Below are positions 47,094 to 54,729 of a stretch of DNA of 60,336 nt, piece by piece; within the stretch, counting starts at the first letter, position 1; every line of letters begins with the position of its first letter. The DNA comes from Candidatus Tenebribacter burtonii (GTDB lineage: Bacteria > Cloacimonadota > Cloacimonadia > Cloacimonadales > TCS61). The DNA lies in the NCBI GenBank assembly GCA_030765625.1, contig JAVCCF010000076.1:1-60336 (forward strand), written 5' to 3'. A program made the translations under genes and the position numbers. The notes beneath the pieces are model-generated. The model searched no databases and had not been told where the DNA came from. It was given only the letters and a program-made list of their open reading frames with translations.

Positions 47094-48029
47094 ATGCAGA
47101 AAAGTTTAAAAACTGAGTTTTTGGGTAGAACCATAACCTCACCGCTTGTATTACCGGCAGGTGTGATGGGTATGGCATTTTCCGGTTTTAATATTTCAAT
47201 TGAAAATGGCACTGGAATAGTAACAAGTAAATCACTTACATTAGAACCAAGAATGGGACATAAAGGACCCGTAGTTGCGGAATTTGAAGGTGGTTTATTA
47301 AATTGTATGGGATTGTGTAATCCCGGCATTGTCGATGGCATTGCTGAGATCGACCAATTAAAAAAACGCTCCAATATTCCAGTTATTGCGAGCGTTTTTG
47401 CTACAAATACTATAGACTTTCTAAAACTAACTAAACATGTAAATAAATCAAAAGCTGATTTTCTGGAACTAAATCTATCCTGTCCAAATGTATTTGACGA
47501 ATTCGGAATTCCGTTGGCTGCTTCAAAAGTAGAAGTTTATAGTATTGTTAAAGCAATTAAACAAATTTCAACACTTCCGATTATTGCAAAACTTTCACCA
47601 AATGTTTATGATATTGTATCCATCGCAAAAGCTGCAGAAGCTGCGGGAGCAGATGCTTTGTGTATGATAAACACAGTAGGTCCCGGAATGCTGATCGATA
47701 CAAAAATGATAAAACCTGTTCTTTTTAATAAATTTGGTGGTCTTTCCGGACCTTGTATAAAACCAATTGCACTTAAATTAATTTATCAAACATATTCTGC
47801 TGTAAATATTCCAATTATTGGAATGGGTGGAGTAACTTATGGTGAAGACGCAATTGAAATGTTAATGGCAGGAGCGTCAGTGATCGGAGTTGGAACAGCA
47901 GTGTATTATCGTGGAATTGAAGTTTTTAAAAAGATCAATAACGAAATACTTGAGTTTATGGAAGAAAATGAATATCCGAATTTGAAAGATATTCCAAGAT
48001 TAGAAAAAATTATAAATGTGAAATGTTAA
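47094..48029 (+). CDS. pyrD: Dihydroorotate dehydrogenase, class 1B catalytic subunit
   Basis: A 311-residue FMN enzyme that oxidises dihydroorotate to orotate. Motifs: TSPLVLPAGVMG, GAVTSKSLT-like GIVTSKSLTLEPRMG, NCMGLCNPG, ELNLSCPNV with a catalytic Cys in the loop, IAKLSPNVYDIVSIAKAAEAAGADALCMINT, GGLSGPCIKPIALKLIYQ and GMGGVTYGEDAIEMLMAGASVIGVGTA. Class 1B assignment follows from the sequence and from pyrK two genes downstream, which passes the electrons to NAD. AGGA lies 7 bases before the start. First gene of the pyrimidine cluster. Confidence 0.95.
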   Translation: MQKSLKTEFLGRTITSPLVLPAGVMGMAFSGFNISIENGTGIVTSKSLTLEPRMGHKGPVVAEFEGGLLNCMGLCNPGIVDGIAEIDQLKKRSNIPVIASVFATNTIDFLKLTKHVNKSKADFLELNLSCPNVFDEFGIPLAASKVEVYSIVKAIKQISTLPIIAKLSPNVYDIVSIAKAAEAAGADALCMINTVGPGMLIDTKMIKPVLFNKFGGLSGPCIKPIALKLIYQTYSAVNIPIIGMGGVTYGEDAIEMLMAGASVIGVGTAVYYRGIEVFKKINNEILEFMEENEYPNLKDIPRLEKIINVKC

Positions 48030-48050
48030 ATTAGAAATGGAGAATTATTT

Positions 48051-49355
48051 ATGAAAAAGATTTCATTCACTATTTCAATTGTTTTAATTGTTTTGTTGAC
48101 TGGATGCACACAGAACAGCGACAATACAGCAAAGAACTTTACAATGAATTTCCTGAGAAACTATATCAGAGGAACTGGATATGCGATTCTTCAATTGGAT
48201 GATAGTGTTACTTATCAAGAAATAAACGGAGATGAAACTATCGTTTTTGAAAATATTAACACATCTAGGGGTACGGTGATAGTTATTCAAGACTACTTTC
48301 GATATTGGAATGGGGAGCACAGAATTGATATTAATGTAAATATTGATGTTCCTTTGAGAGAGTGGTATCTGAAGGGTTATAATTATCCTGATGGATCTGT
48401 GGGTGAAATTGATGTCACACTAGACTTTACTGGTAATCCTGAAGATTATGAAGGAATGTTAATCTCTCCTTCTAATTATGGTATTATCTTTGCTAATTTT
48501 ATAATTTCCGACTTTCAAGGAGATATTTATCACTTAGATGAGGATGAAGATATTAGTTTTTTCTCTTCAATTTATAATCCAGATACAGATATAGCATTTT
48601 GTGATTGGATTATAGGAGAAAGTTTTGTACAAAATGAGGTCAATGAGTTTTATTTAGAATTAGATAAACCAATGCTTGCGAAAACTATTTCTGTTAACCG
48701 TCCGATCACAAGTTCAAAGATTCATGCATTTAGGAATGGGATGTTAGATTCAAATTTAATGCATTTTAATTCATTTTATGACAATCCAGTTACTGAATTT
48801 ACAGGTTTTTATAATGATGATTTCCCACATAATATGTTTAGTATTTATGTAAATAATTATAATGGTACTGAATTTTATCGTTTTGATAATATCAGTGATG
48901 AAATCCCATCTATACTTGATATCCCGATGAGTTCAATTTCGGCAGTTTTTGATGTTGATAATAATAAATTTACAGAAATTCTAGTTGATGGTTCAGTTGA
49001 TCAAATATCAGCATCATGGACTCAAAGTGATTCTGAAAAATTTGTATCTTTGAATGTTTATAGCATAACGAATGTAGAAGAAATACTTCTTCCGGAAATT
49101 CCATCGGAAATACTAGAACAATTAGATATAGATTTGTCATTGTTTACTTTAAATGATATTAGCATTGTAGATTATGACACTGCGAATAATTCTGATGATA
49201 TCATAAATTTGGAATTTCAACAGCAAACCCCATTGATTTCACTTTACAATCAAAAGTACAATTACACAAGATTTATTGATGCTGAAACTTTACATAGAGA
49301 AAGGAATAATAGATACAGAGATGAAGAAAATAGACCAACACTGGAGAAGTGGTAG
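48051..49355 (+). CDS. Lipoprotein of unknown function between pyrD and pyrK
   Basis: A 434-residue predicted lipoprotein (signal MKKISFTISIVLIVLLTGC, canonical lipobox LTGC). The mature protein is rich in Asp, Asn and aromatic residues with a beta-rich look; I recognise no domain. AATGGAGAATT precedes the start. Its TAG stop shares a base with the best pyrK start (TAGTG), so it sits inside the pyr operon rather than beside it. A role in pyrimidine synthesis is not expected for a surface or periplasmic lipoprotein, so it is more likely passenger cargo. Confidence 0.75.
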   Translation: MKKISFTISIVLIVLLTGCTQNSDNTAKNFTMNFLRNYIRGTGYAILQLDDSVTYQEINGDETIVFENINTSRGTVIVIQDYFRYWNGEHRIDINVNIDVPLREWYLKGYNYPDGSVGEIDVTLDFTGNPEDYEGMLISPSNYGIIFANFIISDFQGDIYHLDEDEDISFFSSIYNPDTDIAFCDWIIGESFVQNEVNEFYLELDKPMLAKTISVNRPITSSKIHAFRNGMLDSNLMHFNSFYDNPVTEFTGFYNDDFPHNMFSIYVNNYNGTEFYRFDNISDEIPSILDIPMSSISAVFDVDNNKFTEILVDGSVDQISASWTQSDSEKFVSLNVYSITNVEEILLPEIPSEILEQLDIDLSLFTLNDISIVDYDTANNSDDIINLEFQQQTPLISLYNQKYNYTRFIDAETLHRERNNRYRDEENRPTLEKW

Positions 49356-50137
49356 TGGAAAAAAGAGTAACTTTAAAAATTGATAAAATTACAGAAGAAG
49401 CACTCAATATTAAAACATTCACATTTAAACATGCTCTTGGTGCAGAACCCGGACAGTTCATTATGCTCACGGATTTCGAAGGAGGAGAGAAACCATTCTC
49501 TATCTCAGATTGTACTAAAGAGGAATTTTTCATAACTGTAAAAAGGATAGGTGAATTCACAGCCCGCCTTTTCCAAAAGTGCGTTGGGGATTTTGTTTCA
49601 ATAAGAGGTGCTTACGGCTCCTCTTTTTTTATATCTAAAAACAAGGTTTTACTTGTTGGTGGTGGATATGCAGTTCCAACATTCTATTTTTTTGCAAAAG
49701 TGTTATTGGAAGCGGGAGCTGACGTAACATTGATAAATGGAGCCCGAACAAAAGATGAACATGTTTTTGCTGATAGATTCAGAGAATTAGATATTAAGGT
49801 GATAAACGTAACAGATGATGGGTCTTTTGGTGAAAAAGGAACTGCTGTAGATATTGCACAGAAAATTATGTCTCAAGATAAATTCGATTTCCTCTATGCC
49901 TCCGGACCGGAAATGATGATGAAAGCACTACAAGATGTTATTGGAGATCTAAATTATGAATTCCTGTTTGAGAGATATATGAAATGTGCGATTGGGATTT
50001 GTGGGAATTGTACGATGGATCCACTTGGGTTAAGGTTATGTGTTGAAGGACCTGTGCTTCCAAAAGAGAAAATTGAATTATTAACCGAATTTGGAAAGTA
50101 TCATCGTGATGCATCGGGGAAGAGGATAACTTTCTAA
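49355..50137 (+). CDS. pyrK: Dihydroorotate dehydrogenase electron transfer subunit
   Basis: A 260-residue FAD and [2Fe-2S] protein. The GTG at 49355 is preferred: GGAG at 49343-49346 is 8 bases away, and it overlaps the previous stop by one base. Another in-frame GTG lies at 49349. Domains: a ferredoxin-reductase-like FAD domain (PGQFIMLTDFEGGEKPFSISD), a NAD domain (VLLVGGGYAVPTFYF, YASGPEMMMKALQ), and the C-terminal cluster motif MKCAIGICGNCTMDPLGLRLC with four Cys. It moves electrons from PyrD to NAD. Followed by a hairpin-rich gap before pyrC. Confidence 0.94.
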   Translation: MEKRVTLKIDKITEEALNIKTFTFKHALGAEPGQFIMLTDFEGGEKPFSISDCTKEEFFITVKRIGEFTARLFQKCVGDFVSIRGAYGSSFFISKNKVLLVGGGYAVPTFYFFAKVLLEAGADVTLINGARTKDEHVFADRFRELDIKVINVTDDGSFGEKGTAVDIAQKIMSQDKFDFLYASGPEMMMKALQDVIGDLNYEFLFERYMKCAIGICGNCTMDPLGLRLCVEGPVLPKEKIELLTEFGKYHRDASGKRITF

Positions 50138-50248
50138 TGAATGAATTAGCAACGAACGAAAGAGTTAACCACAGAGTTTACGGAGATGACACTTTATCTT
50201 TGCGAGGATTCTTACAAAGTGTTTATTCGACACAATCTTATTTTCTTC

Positions 50249-50333
50249 TCGTTACGAAGTTGTACTTCGTAACGAAATTGAAAGCGAAGTTAAACTTCGC
50301 AGAAAAGTGTGTTCCCATGTATAACTTGGGAAC
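50249..50333. repeat. Three consecutive hairpins between pyrK and pyrC
   Basis: Hairpin A: TCGTTACGAAGT (50249-50260) and ACTTCGTAACGA (50264-50275), 12 perfect base pairs around TGT. Hairpin B: GCGAAGTT (50284-50291) and AACTTCGC (50293-50300). Hairpin C: GTTCCCA (50311-50317) and TGGGAAC (50327-50333). They fill the 226-base gap 50138-50363. An open frame runs through the gap from 50137, but its sequence is the translation of the repeats and it is not called. Likely a small repeated element inserted in the operon. Confidence 0.7.
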
Positions 50334-50363
50334 AAGAAAAAGGTTGAACTTGTTAAGAGAAAC

Positions 50364-51704
50364 ATGAAAATATTATTAAAAAATTGTAAGCTTATCGAAG
50401 GATTGAAAGACATTATCATCGAAGATGATAAGATAGTTGATATAAAACCTTGCGAATGGTCAAAGACCTTCGCAATGGTTGATAGTTTTGATCAAGTTAT
50501 CGATATCAAAAATAAACTGGTTATTCCCGGAATGATAGATGCTCATGTTCATGTCCGAGATATGGAACAAAATAATAAAGAGACTTGGGAAACTGCTTCG
50601 TTAGCAGCACTTACTGGTGGTGTGACAACAATTATTGATATGCCGAATACTATTCCTGCTACAACGAATTTGAAAGGATTGAATGCAAAAAGAGAAGCTG
50701 CCAAGAAAGCAAAACTAAATTATAAATTCCATCTCGGAGCTACTGAGAATAACTTACAGGAATTGGAACAAATTCTAAAAAGTTATTCTTTTGATATTGC
50801 TGGAATAAAGATTTTCCTGGCTGGTTCCAGCTCAAATGAAGTTGTTGCAGATGAGAGTAAACTAAAAGAGATTTTTAAATTAGCAAAAAAATATGATAAA
50901 GTCGTTCTTGTTCATACTGAACTGCAGAGCTGTCTAGATAAATGGCAGCAAAAAATTGCTGAGAAAACAATTCAAAATCATGATATTTTACGTAACAGAA
51001 AATGTGCAATTGAAGGAACCAAATTAGTTTTAGAATTAGCTAACAAAATTGGTAACAAACTTTATATCTGTCATGTTTCAACTAGAGAAGAGATAGAATT
51101 GATCCGTAAGGCAAAACAAAAAAGTACAAATATTTTCTGTGAAATTACTCCGCATCATCTCACGCTTGAGGAAAGTGTATTGAACTCAGTTGGAAACTTT
51201 GGAAAAGTAAATCCACCACTTAGGACCAAAGATGATAATAACGCTTTACTGGAAGCAGTAATCGATAGTACAATTGATTGTGTAGGAAGTGATCACGCTC
51301 CGCATACAATCGATGAGAAGATTGAGGATTACTCAATTGCTCCATCCGGCTTTCCAGGACTCGAAACAACTCTACCAATTCTTATAACCGAATTTATTGA
51401 ACGAAAAATCCCATTGAGTAGATTAGTAGAACTAACAAGTACTAAACCAGCAGAAATCTTTGAATTTAAGAAACGTGGAAAAATCGAGAAAGAATTTTAT
51501 GCTGATCTTGCAGTTATTGATGCAGAGCATGCATTTCCAATTATTGCGGCAAAGTTTAACAGCAAAGCAAAATATTCTCCGTTTGATGGAATGATTGGAC
51601 AGGCAAAAGTGAAATTTACTTTTGTTAATGGGAATTCTAAGCTCCCCTTTGGAAGGGGAGATGTCCGGTATTTGCCGGACAGAGGGGTTTATTACGATGA
51701 ATGA
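50364..51704 (+). CDS. pyrC: Dihydroorotase
   Basis: A 446-residue amidohydrolase of the PyrC class I type, closing carbamoyl aspartate to dihydroorotate. Metal ligands: H61 and H63 (IDAHVHVRD), the likely carboxylated Lys149 (GIKIFLAGSS), His in LVHTE and in CHVST, and the Asp in GSDHAPHT. Other motifs: GGVTTIIDMPNT, EITPHHLTL, KVNPPLR, SGFPGLETTLPIL and DLAVID. Two oddities: residues about 28-39 (CEWSKTFAMVDS) are encoded by a hairpin repeat, and the C-terminal ~20 residues are encoded by a second repeat. Both are probably insertions tolerated at the surface. Length is close to normal, and the enzyme should be functional. Confidence 0.93.
   Translation: MKILLKNCKLIEGLKDIIIEDDKIVDIKPCEWSKTFAMVDSFDQVIDIKNKLVIPGMIDAHVHVRDMEQNNKETWETASLAALTGGVTTIIDMPNTIPATTNLKGLNAKREAAKKAKLNYKFHLGATENNLQELEQILKSYSFDIAGIKIFLAGSSSNEVVADESKLKEIFKLAKKYDKVVLVHTELQSCLDKWQQKIAEKTIQNHDILRNRKCAIEGTKLVLELANKIGNKLYICHVSTREEIELIRKAKQKSTNIFCEITPHHLTLEESVLNSVGNFGKVNPPLRTKDDNNALLEAVIDSTIDCVGSDHAPHTIDEKIEDYSIAPSGFPGLETTLPILITEFIERKIPLSRLVELTSTKPAEIFEFKKRGKIEKEFYADLAVIDAEHAFPIIAAKFNSKAKYSPFDGMIGQAKVKFTFVNGNSKLPFGRGDVRYLPDRGVYYDE
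50447..50480. repeat. Hairpin repeat inside the pyrC coding region
   Basis: ACCTTGCGAATGGTC and GACCTTCGCAATGGT form an imperfect inverted repeat around AAA (stems AACC/GGTT, TTGCGAA/TTCGCAA, GGTC/GACC with single-base bulges). The 14-mer ACCTTGCGAATGGT is identical at 31990-32003. In pyrC it is read in frame as about 11 residues between the N-terminal strands of the enzyme. Confidence 0.65.
51642..51687. repeat. Double-hairpin repeat forming the 3' end of pyrC
   Basis: CTCCCCTT/AAGGGGAG (51642-51660) is followed by TGTCCGG/CCGGACA (51662-51681) and AGAGGGG. This order (first hairpin, GATG, second hairpin, CAGAGG) is a recurring layout; a degenerate copy lies at 56127-56183. Here it encodes pyrC's last residues (LPFGRGDVRYLPDRGV). 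Confidence 0.65.
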
Positions 51705-51738
51705 AGTTATTACATTTTTTAGAAAACTTCCTTTAGTT

Positions 51739-51809
51739 CCCCCTTGCAAAGGGGGATGTAATGAATATCCAATATTTAAGAGGAATCGTTTTCTTTCGAA
51801 AATCGATTC
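51739..51809. repeat. Hairpins downstream of pyrC
   Basis: CCCCCTT (51739-51745) pairs with AAGGGGG (51749-51755). GAATCGTTTTC (51783-51793) pairs with GAAAA-T-CGATTC (51798-51809). They continue the repeat-rich stretch that begins in the pyrC 3' end and run up to the next gene. The first could act as a weak terminator but lacks a T-run. Confidence 0.6.
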
Positions 51810-51872
51810 TTTGAATATGGAATGTTAAATAATGAAATATGAAAAGCAACGAACAAGGTAAAGGAGAACAAA

Positions 51873-52385
51873 ATGATAGATAAATTATTAACTAATCTCT
51901 TCTATGAATATACATCAATTTATTTATTCTCAGCATTATTACAGGCAAATGCGGCAATTTTAGCAATTGTTGGTGTGTTTGGAATATTTAGAATTCAATC
52001 AATTCAAACGAAAATTGATTCTATGAAAAATTGGGTTACTTCCACAAAAACAGGTTTTGATCCTGATAATATGGATGATTTTGATAAGAAAACACCTGAA
52101 GAACAAAAGAATCAAATCTCTAATATTCATGAAAGTCCTCTTAATAAAATATTAACAAACATTTTGAAATACAATTACGAAATTAGTTTAATAAAACCAA
52201 TCATTATTTCATCATCAAAATTATTGGGTTTTGGAATCATCATTGATGCAATTGGCATAATATGTTCAAAAACCATACACAATTGTTCATCTATTTTTGA
52301 ATTACTTATTCTTGTTTTAGTTTTGCTTTTCCATATTTATTTAACTCTAACAACAATCAAAAGAATTAGAATAATAATTAGTTAA
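51873..52385 (+). CDS. Membrane protein of unknown function in the pyr cluster
   Basis: A 170-residue protein with predicted transmembrane segments near 20-40, 106-128 and 138-158, and a charged, probably cytosolic stretch between the first two (about 45-95). AAAGGAGAACAAA gives a good ribosome binding site. No family recognised. It lies between the repeat-rich 3' end of pyrC and pyrE-pyrF and does not look related to nucleotide metabolism, so it may be cargo brought in with the repeats. Confidence 0.6.
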   Translation: MIDKLLTNLFYEYTSIYLFSALLQANAAILAIVGVFGIFRIQSIQTKIDSMKNWVTSTKTGFDPDNMDDFDKKTPEEQKNQISNIHESPLNKILTNILKYNYEISLIKPIIISSSKLLGFGIIIDAIGIICSKTIHNCSSIFELLILVLVLLFHIYLTLTTIKRIRIIIS

Positions 52386-52434
52386 TGTTTATATTAATTT
52401 AAGTGTAATGATAAAAAGTAAAGGAGATAATTAA

Positions 52435-53808
52435 ATGACAAAAGAGCAATTTGTTCTGGAACTGGGAAAAATAGGAGCTATTAAATTCGGCAGTTTCACA
52501 CTAAAAAGCGGACTCACTTCACCATTCTATTTTGATCTGCGTGATATGATCAGTTTCCCATATATATTAGAAGGGATCGCTGATCTTTTAGTTGAAAGAA
52601 TCAAAGATATGGAATTTGATGTGATCACTGGAATCCCTTACACAGCCCTGCCAATTGCTTCACTTGTTGCTTCCAAAATGCAAAAACCCTTAGTATATAT
52701 GCGCAAGGAAGAAAAAGCTTATGGAACTGGTAATAATGTTATTGGGAAATTTGAAAAAGGAACTAAATGTTTGGTAATTGATGATCTTATTACAACCGGT
52801 GCGAGTAAAATTGAAACTGCCGAGAAGTATGAGAAAGAAGGAATTGTAATTGAAGATTTTGTAGTTGTGATAGACAGAAGCTCCAACGGAACAGAGGAAC
52901 TTGCCAAAGATGGTTATAAGCTTCATAGCTTAATTTCGCTCGATGAAATAGTTCAGTTATTAAAAGATAAATATCTGATCACTGCTGAAAAAGTAAAAGA
53001 GGTTGAAGAATTTACATCCAGCCTGACAAAACCTGCAAAGAAAGAAAAATATATAAATCCTCTCACACAAAAATTATTAGATAAAATGAATGAAAAAGAA
53101 TCTAATCTAGTTCTTTCGCTTGATGTAACTTCTCAAAAAGAGTTTTTCGAAATGTTGGATAAAGTTGGTGAACAGATAGTTATGCTTAAAACTCATGTGG
53201 ACATTCTCGATGATTATGATGAGAAATTTGTTCCTAAACTGCAGGAATATGCAAAACGGCAAAATTTCCTGATCTTTGAGGACCGCAAATTTGCTGACAT
53301 TGGCAACACGGTTAGACATCAATTTAGAAATGGTGTTTATAAAATTGCGGATTGGGCAGAGTACGTTACTGTGCACATGGTAGCAGGTGAATTGATCTTA
53401 AAAGGATTGTTCGAAGGAATTGAGGGACATGCGGGATTCGTGTTGGCTCGCATGAGTTCCAAGGGTAATCTGTTAAATGAAACCTACACTCGTAAATGTT
53501 TCGAAGCTGCTAAGAAGAATCCGCAATGGGTAGCTGGTTTTGTTGGACATGGTAACAGTGTGGAAGATATAAAGAGATTCAAAGCTAAATTTCCGGGAAG
53601 TGAACTTTTGATGATGCCAGGTGTAAAAAAGGAAAAAAGTTCAGATGCGATGGGTCAACAGTATATCACGATTGAAGATGCAGTTGGTGGAGGAGCTGAT
53701 TGCATAATTGTGGGTAGAGGAATATTAAAAGCTGATGATCCAGGTAAAGAAGCAAGGTTATACCAAGAAAGAGCCTGGAAAGCTTATCAAAAGAGAATTA
53801 ATAATTAA
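52435..53808 (+). CDS. pyrEF: Bifunctional UMP synthase: orotate phosphoribosyltransferase - OMP decarboxylase fusion
   Basis: A 457-residue fusion catalysing the last two steps to UMP. The N-terminal OPRT part (1-190) shows KFGSFTLKSGLTSPFYFDLR, VITGIPYTALPIA, VYMRKEEKAYGTGN and the PRPP-binding loop CLVIDDLITTGAS. The C-terminal OMP decarboxylase part (about 215-457) shows the catalytic D-x-K-x4-D in EDRKFADIGNT (Asp283, Lys285, Asp288), KTHVDILDDYD, MPGV and IIVGRGILKADDP. Order and wording are strikingly like animal and fungal UMP synthase, not like typical separate bacterial pyrE and pyrF. AAAGGAGATAATTAA precedes the start. Confidence in function is high. Confidence 0.95.
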   Translation: MTKEQFVLELGKIGAIKFGSFTLKSGLTSPFYFDLRDMISFPYILEGIADLLVERIKDMEFDVITGIPYTALPIASLVASKMQKPLVYMRKEEKAYGTGNNVIGKFEKGTKCLVIDDLITTGASKIETAEKYEKEGIVIEDFVVVIDRSSNGTEELAKDGYKLHSLISLDEIVQLLKDKYLITAEKVKEVEEFTSSLTKPAKKEKYINPLTQKLLDKMNEKESNLVLSLDVTSQKEFFEMLDKVGEQIVMLKTHVDILDDYDEKFVPKLQEYAKRQNFLIFEDRKFADIGNTVRHQFRNGVYKIADWAEYVTVHMVAGELILKGLFEGIEGHAGFVLARMSSKGNLLNETYTRKCFEAAKKNPQWVAGFVGHGNSVEDIKRFKAKFPGSELLMMPGVKKEKSSDAMGQQYITIEDAVGGGADCIIVGRGILKADDPGKEARLYQERAWKAYQKRINN

Positions 53809-53843
53809 TAATTCAGAATTGAAAATCTAAGATTGGAGTAAAT

Positions 53844-54662
53844 ATGAAAATGTTATTTGGACTACTATTAATAAGTTTATTTATTCTCATTAGTTGTGAA
53901 GAAATACCAACTGAAGTTGATCCTAGCCCACCACAGGGTTTTGTTTTTGTAGAAGGTTGTACATTTGAGATGGGTGATCATTTTAATGAAGGAGAAGACG
54001 ATGAATTGCCGATTCATAATGTAACTTTAAATAGTTTTTATATGGGAATTACAGAAGTTACACAAGCTGAATATGAAGAAGTTGTCGGTGAAAATCCAGC
54101 TTATTTTTATGGAATTGGGAAAAATTATCCAGTATATTATGTAACTTGGTATGATGCAGTAACTTTTTGTAATCTGAAAAGTGAACAAGATAATCTTACA
54201 CCTTGCTATGACCTAATTGATTGGAGTTGTGATTTTTATGCTGACGGTTATCGACTGCCTACAGAAGCTGAATGGGAATTTGCAGCACGCGGTGGAGTTA
54301 ATTGGACAGATAATTATAAATATTCTGGTACTACTGATAATCTCGGAGATTATGCTTGGTTTAGTGATAATTCCTCTACTCATGCTCACGAGGTAAGCAC
54401 AAAATTGCCTAATCAACTCGGCATCTATGATATGACAGGCAACTTGTGGGAATGGTGTAATGATTGGTATAGTGCTGATTATTATAGTAATAGCCCAAAT
54501 GATGATCCACAGGGTCCGATTAGTGGTTCTTGGCGTATAATACGAGGTGCTCCTTACACATATGGTTATAGTAGTTGTCGTGTTTCACATCGTGGTGCTT
54601 TACATTCATATTATTATCTTAGATGGGGCGGATTTAGACTAGTAAAAAATGTTGAATTATAA
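53844..54662 (+). CDS. FGE-sulfatase-fold lipoprotein
   Basis: A 272-residue lipoprotein (signal ending ILISC) consisting of one formylglycine-generating-enzyme fold domain: GFVFVEGCTFEMGD, FYMGITEVTQAEYEEVVGENP, YPVYYVTWYDAVTFCN, YRLPTEAEWEFAARGG, NQLGIYDMTGNLWEWCNDWY, IIRGAPYTYGYSSCRVSHRG and GGFRLVKN. Only one Cys (SSC) lies where true FGE has its Cys pair, so it is probably a non-FGE member of the family. It is a paralogue of the domain at 26811-28181. It sits between pyrE-pyrF and pyrB without relation to pyrimidines, like the other cargo genes of this cluster. Confidence 0.82.
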   Translation: MKMLFGLLLISLFILISCEEIPTEVDPSPPQGFVFVEGCTFEMGDHFNEGEDDELPIHNVTLNSFYMGITEVTQAEYEEVVGENPAYFYGIGKNYPVYYVTWYDAVTFCNLKSEQDNLTPCYDLIDWSCDFYADGYRLPTEAEWEFAARGGVNWTDNYKYSGTTDNLGDYAWFSDNSSTHAHEVSTKLPNQLGIYDMTGNLWEWCNDWYSADYYSNSPNDDPQGPISGSWRIIRGAPYTYGYSSCRVSHRGALHSYYYLRWGGFRLVKNVEL

Positions 54663-54729
54663 TTTGAAAAATTACTTTAAGAAAATTTTTGTGTAAATTC
54701 GTGGTTAAAACTAAAAAAGGAGGAAATAG

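Noticed and set aside
50249-50333. CRISPR array
   Set aside because: The three hairpins are different sequences without regular direct repeats and spacers.
50137-50367. 76-codon open frame between pyrK and pyrC
   Set aside because: Most of it is the translation of three hairpin repeats; it lacks a ribosome binding site and any recognisable domain.
51622-51828. 68-codon open frame overlapping the end of pyrC
   Set aside because: It is an out-of-frame reading of the double-hairpin element (SSPLEGEMSGICRTEGF is a typical repeat translation) and begins inside pyrC.
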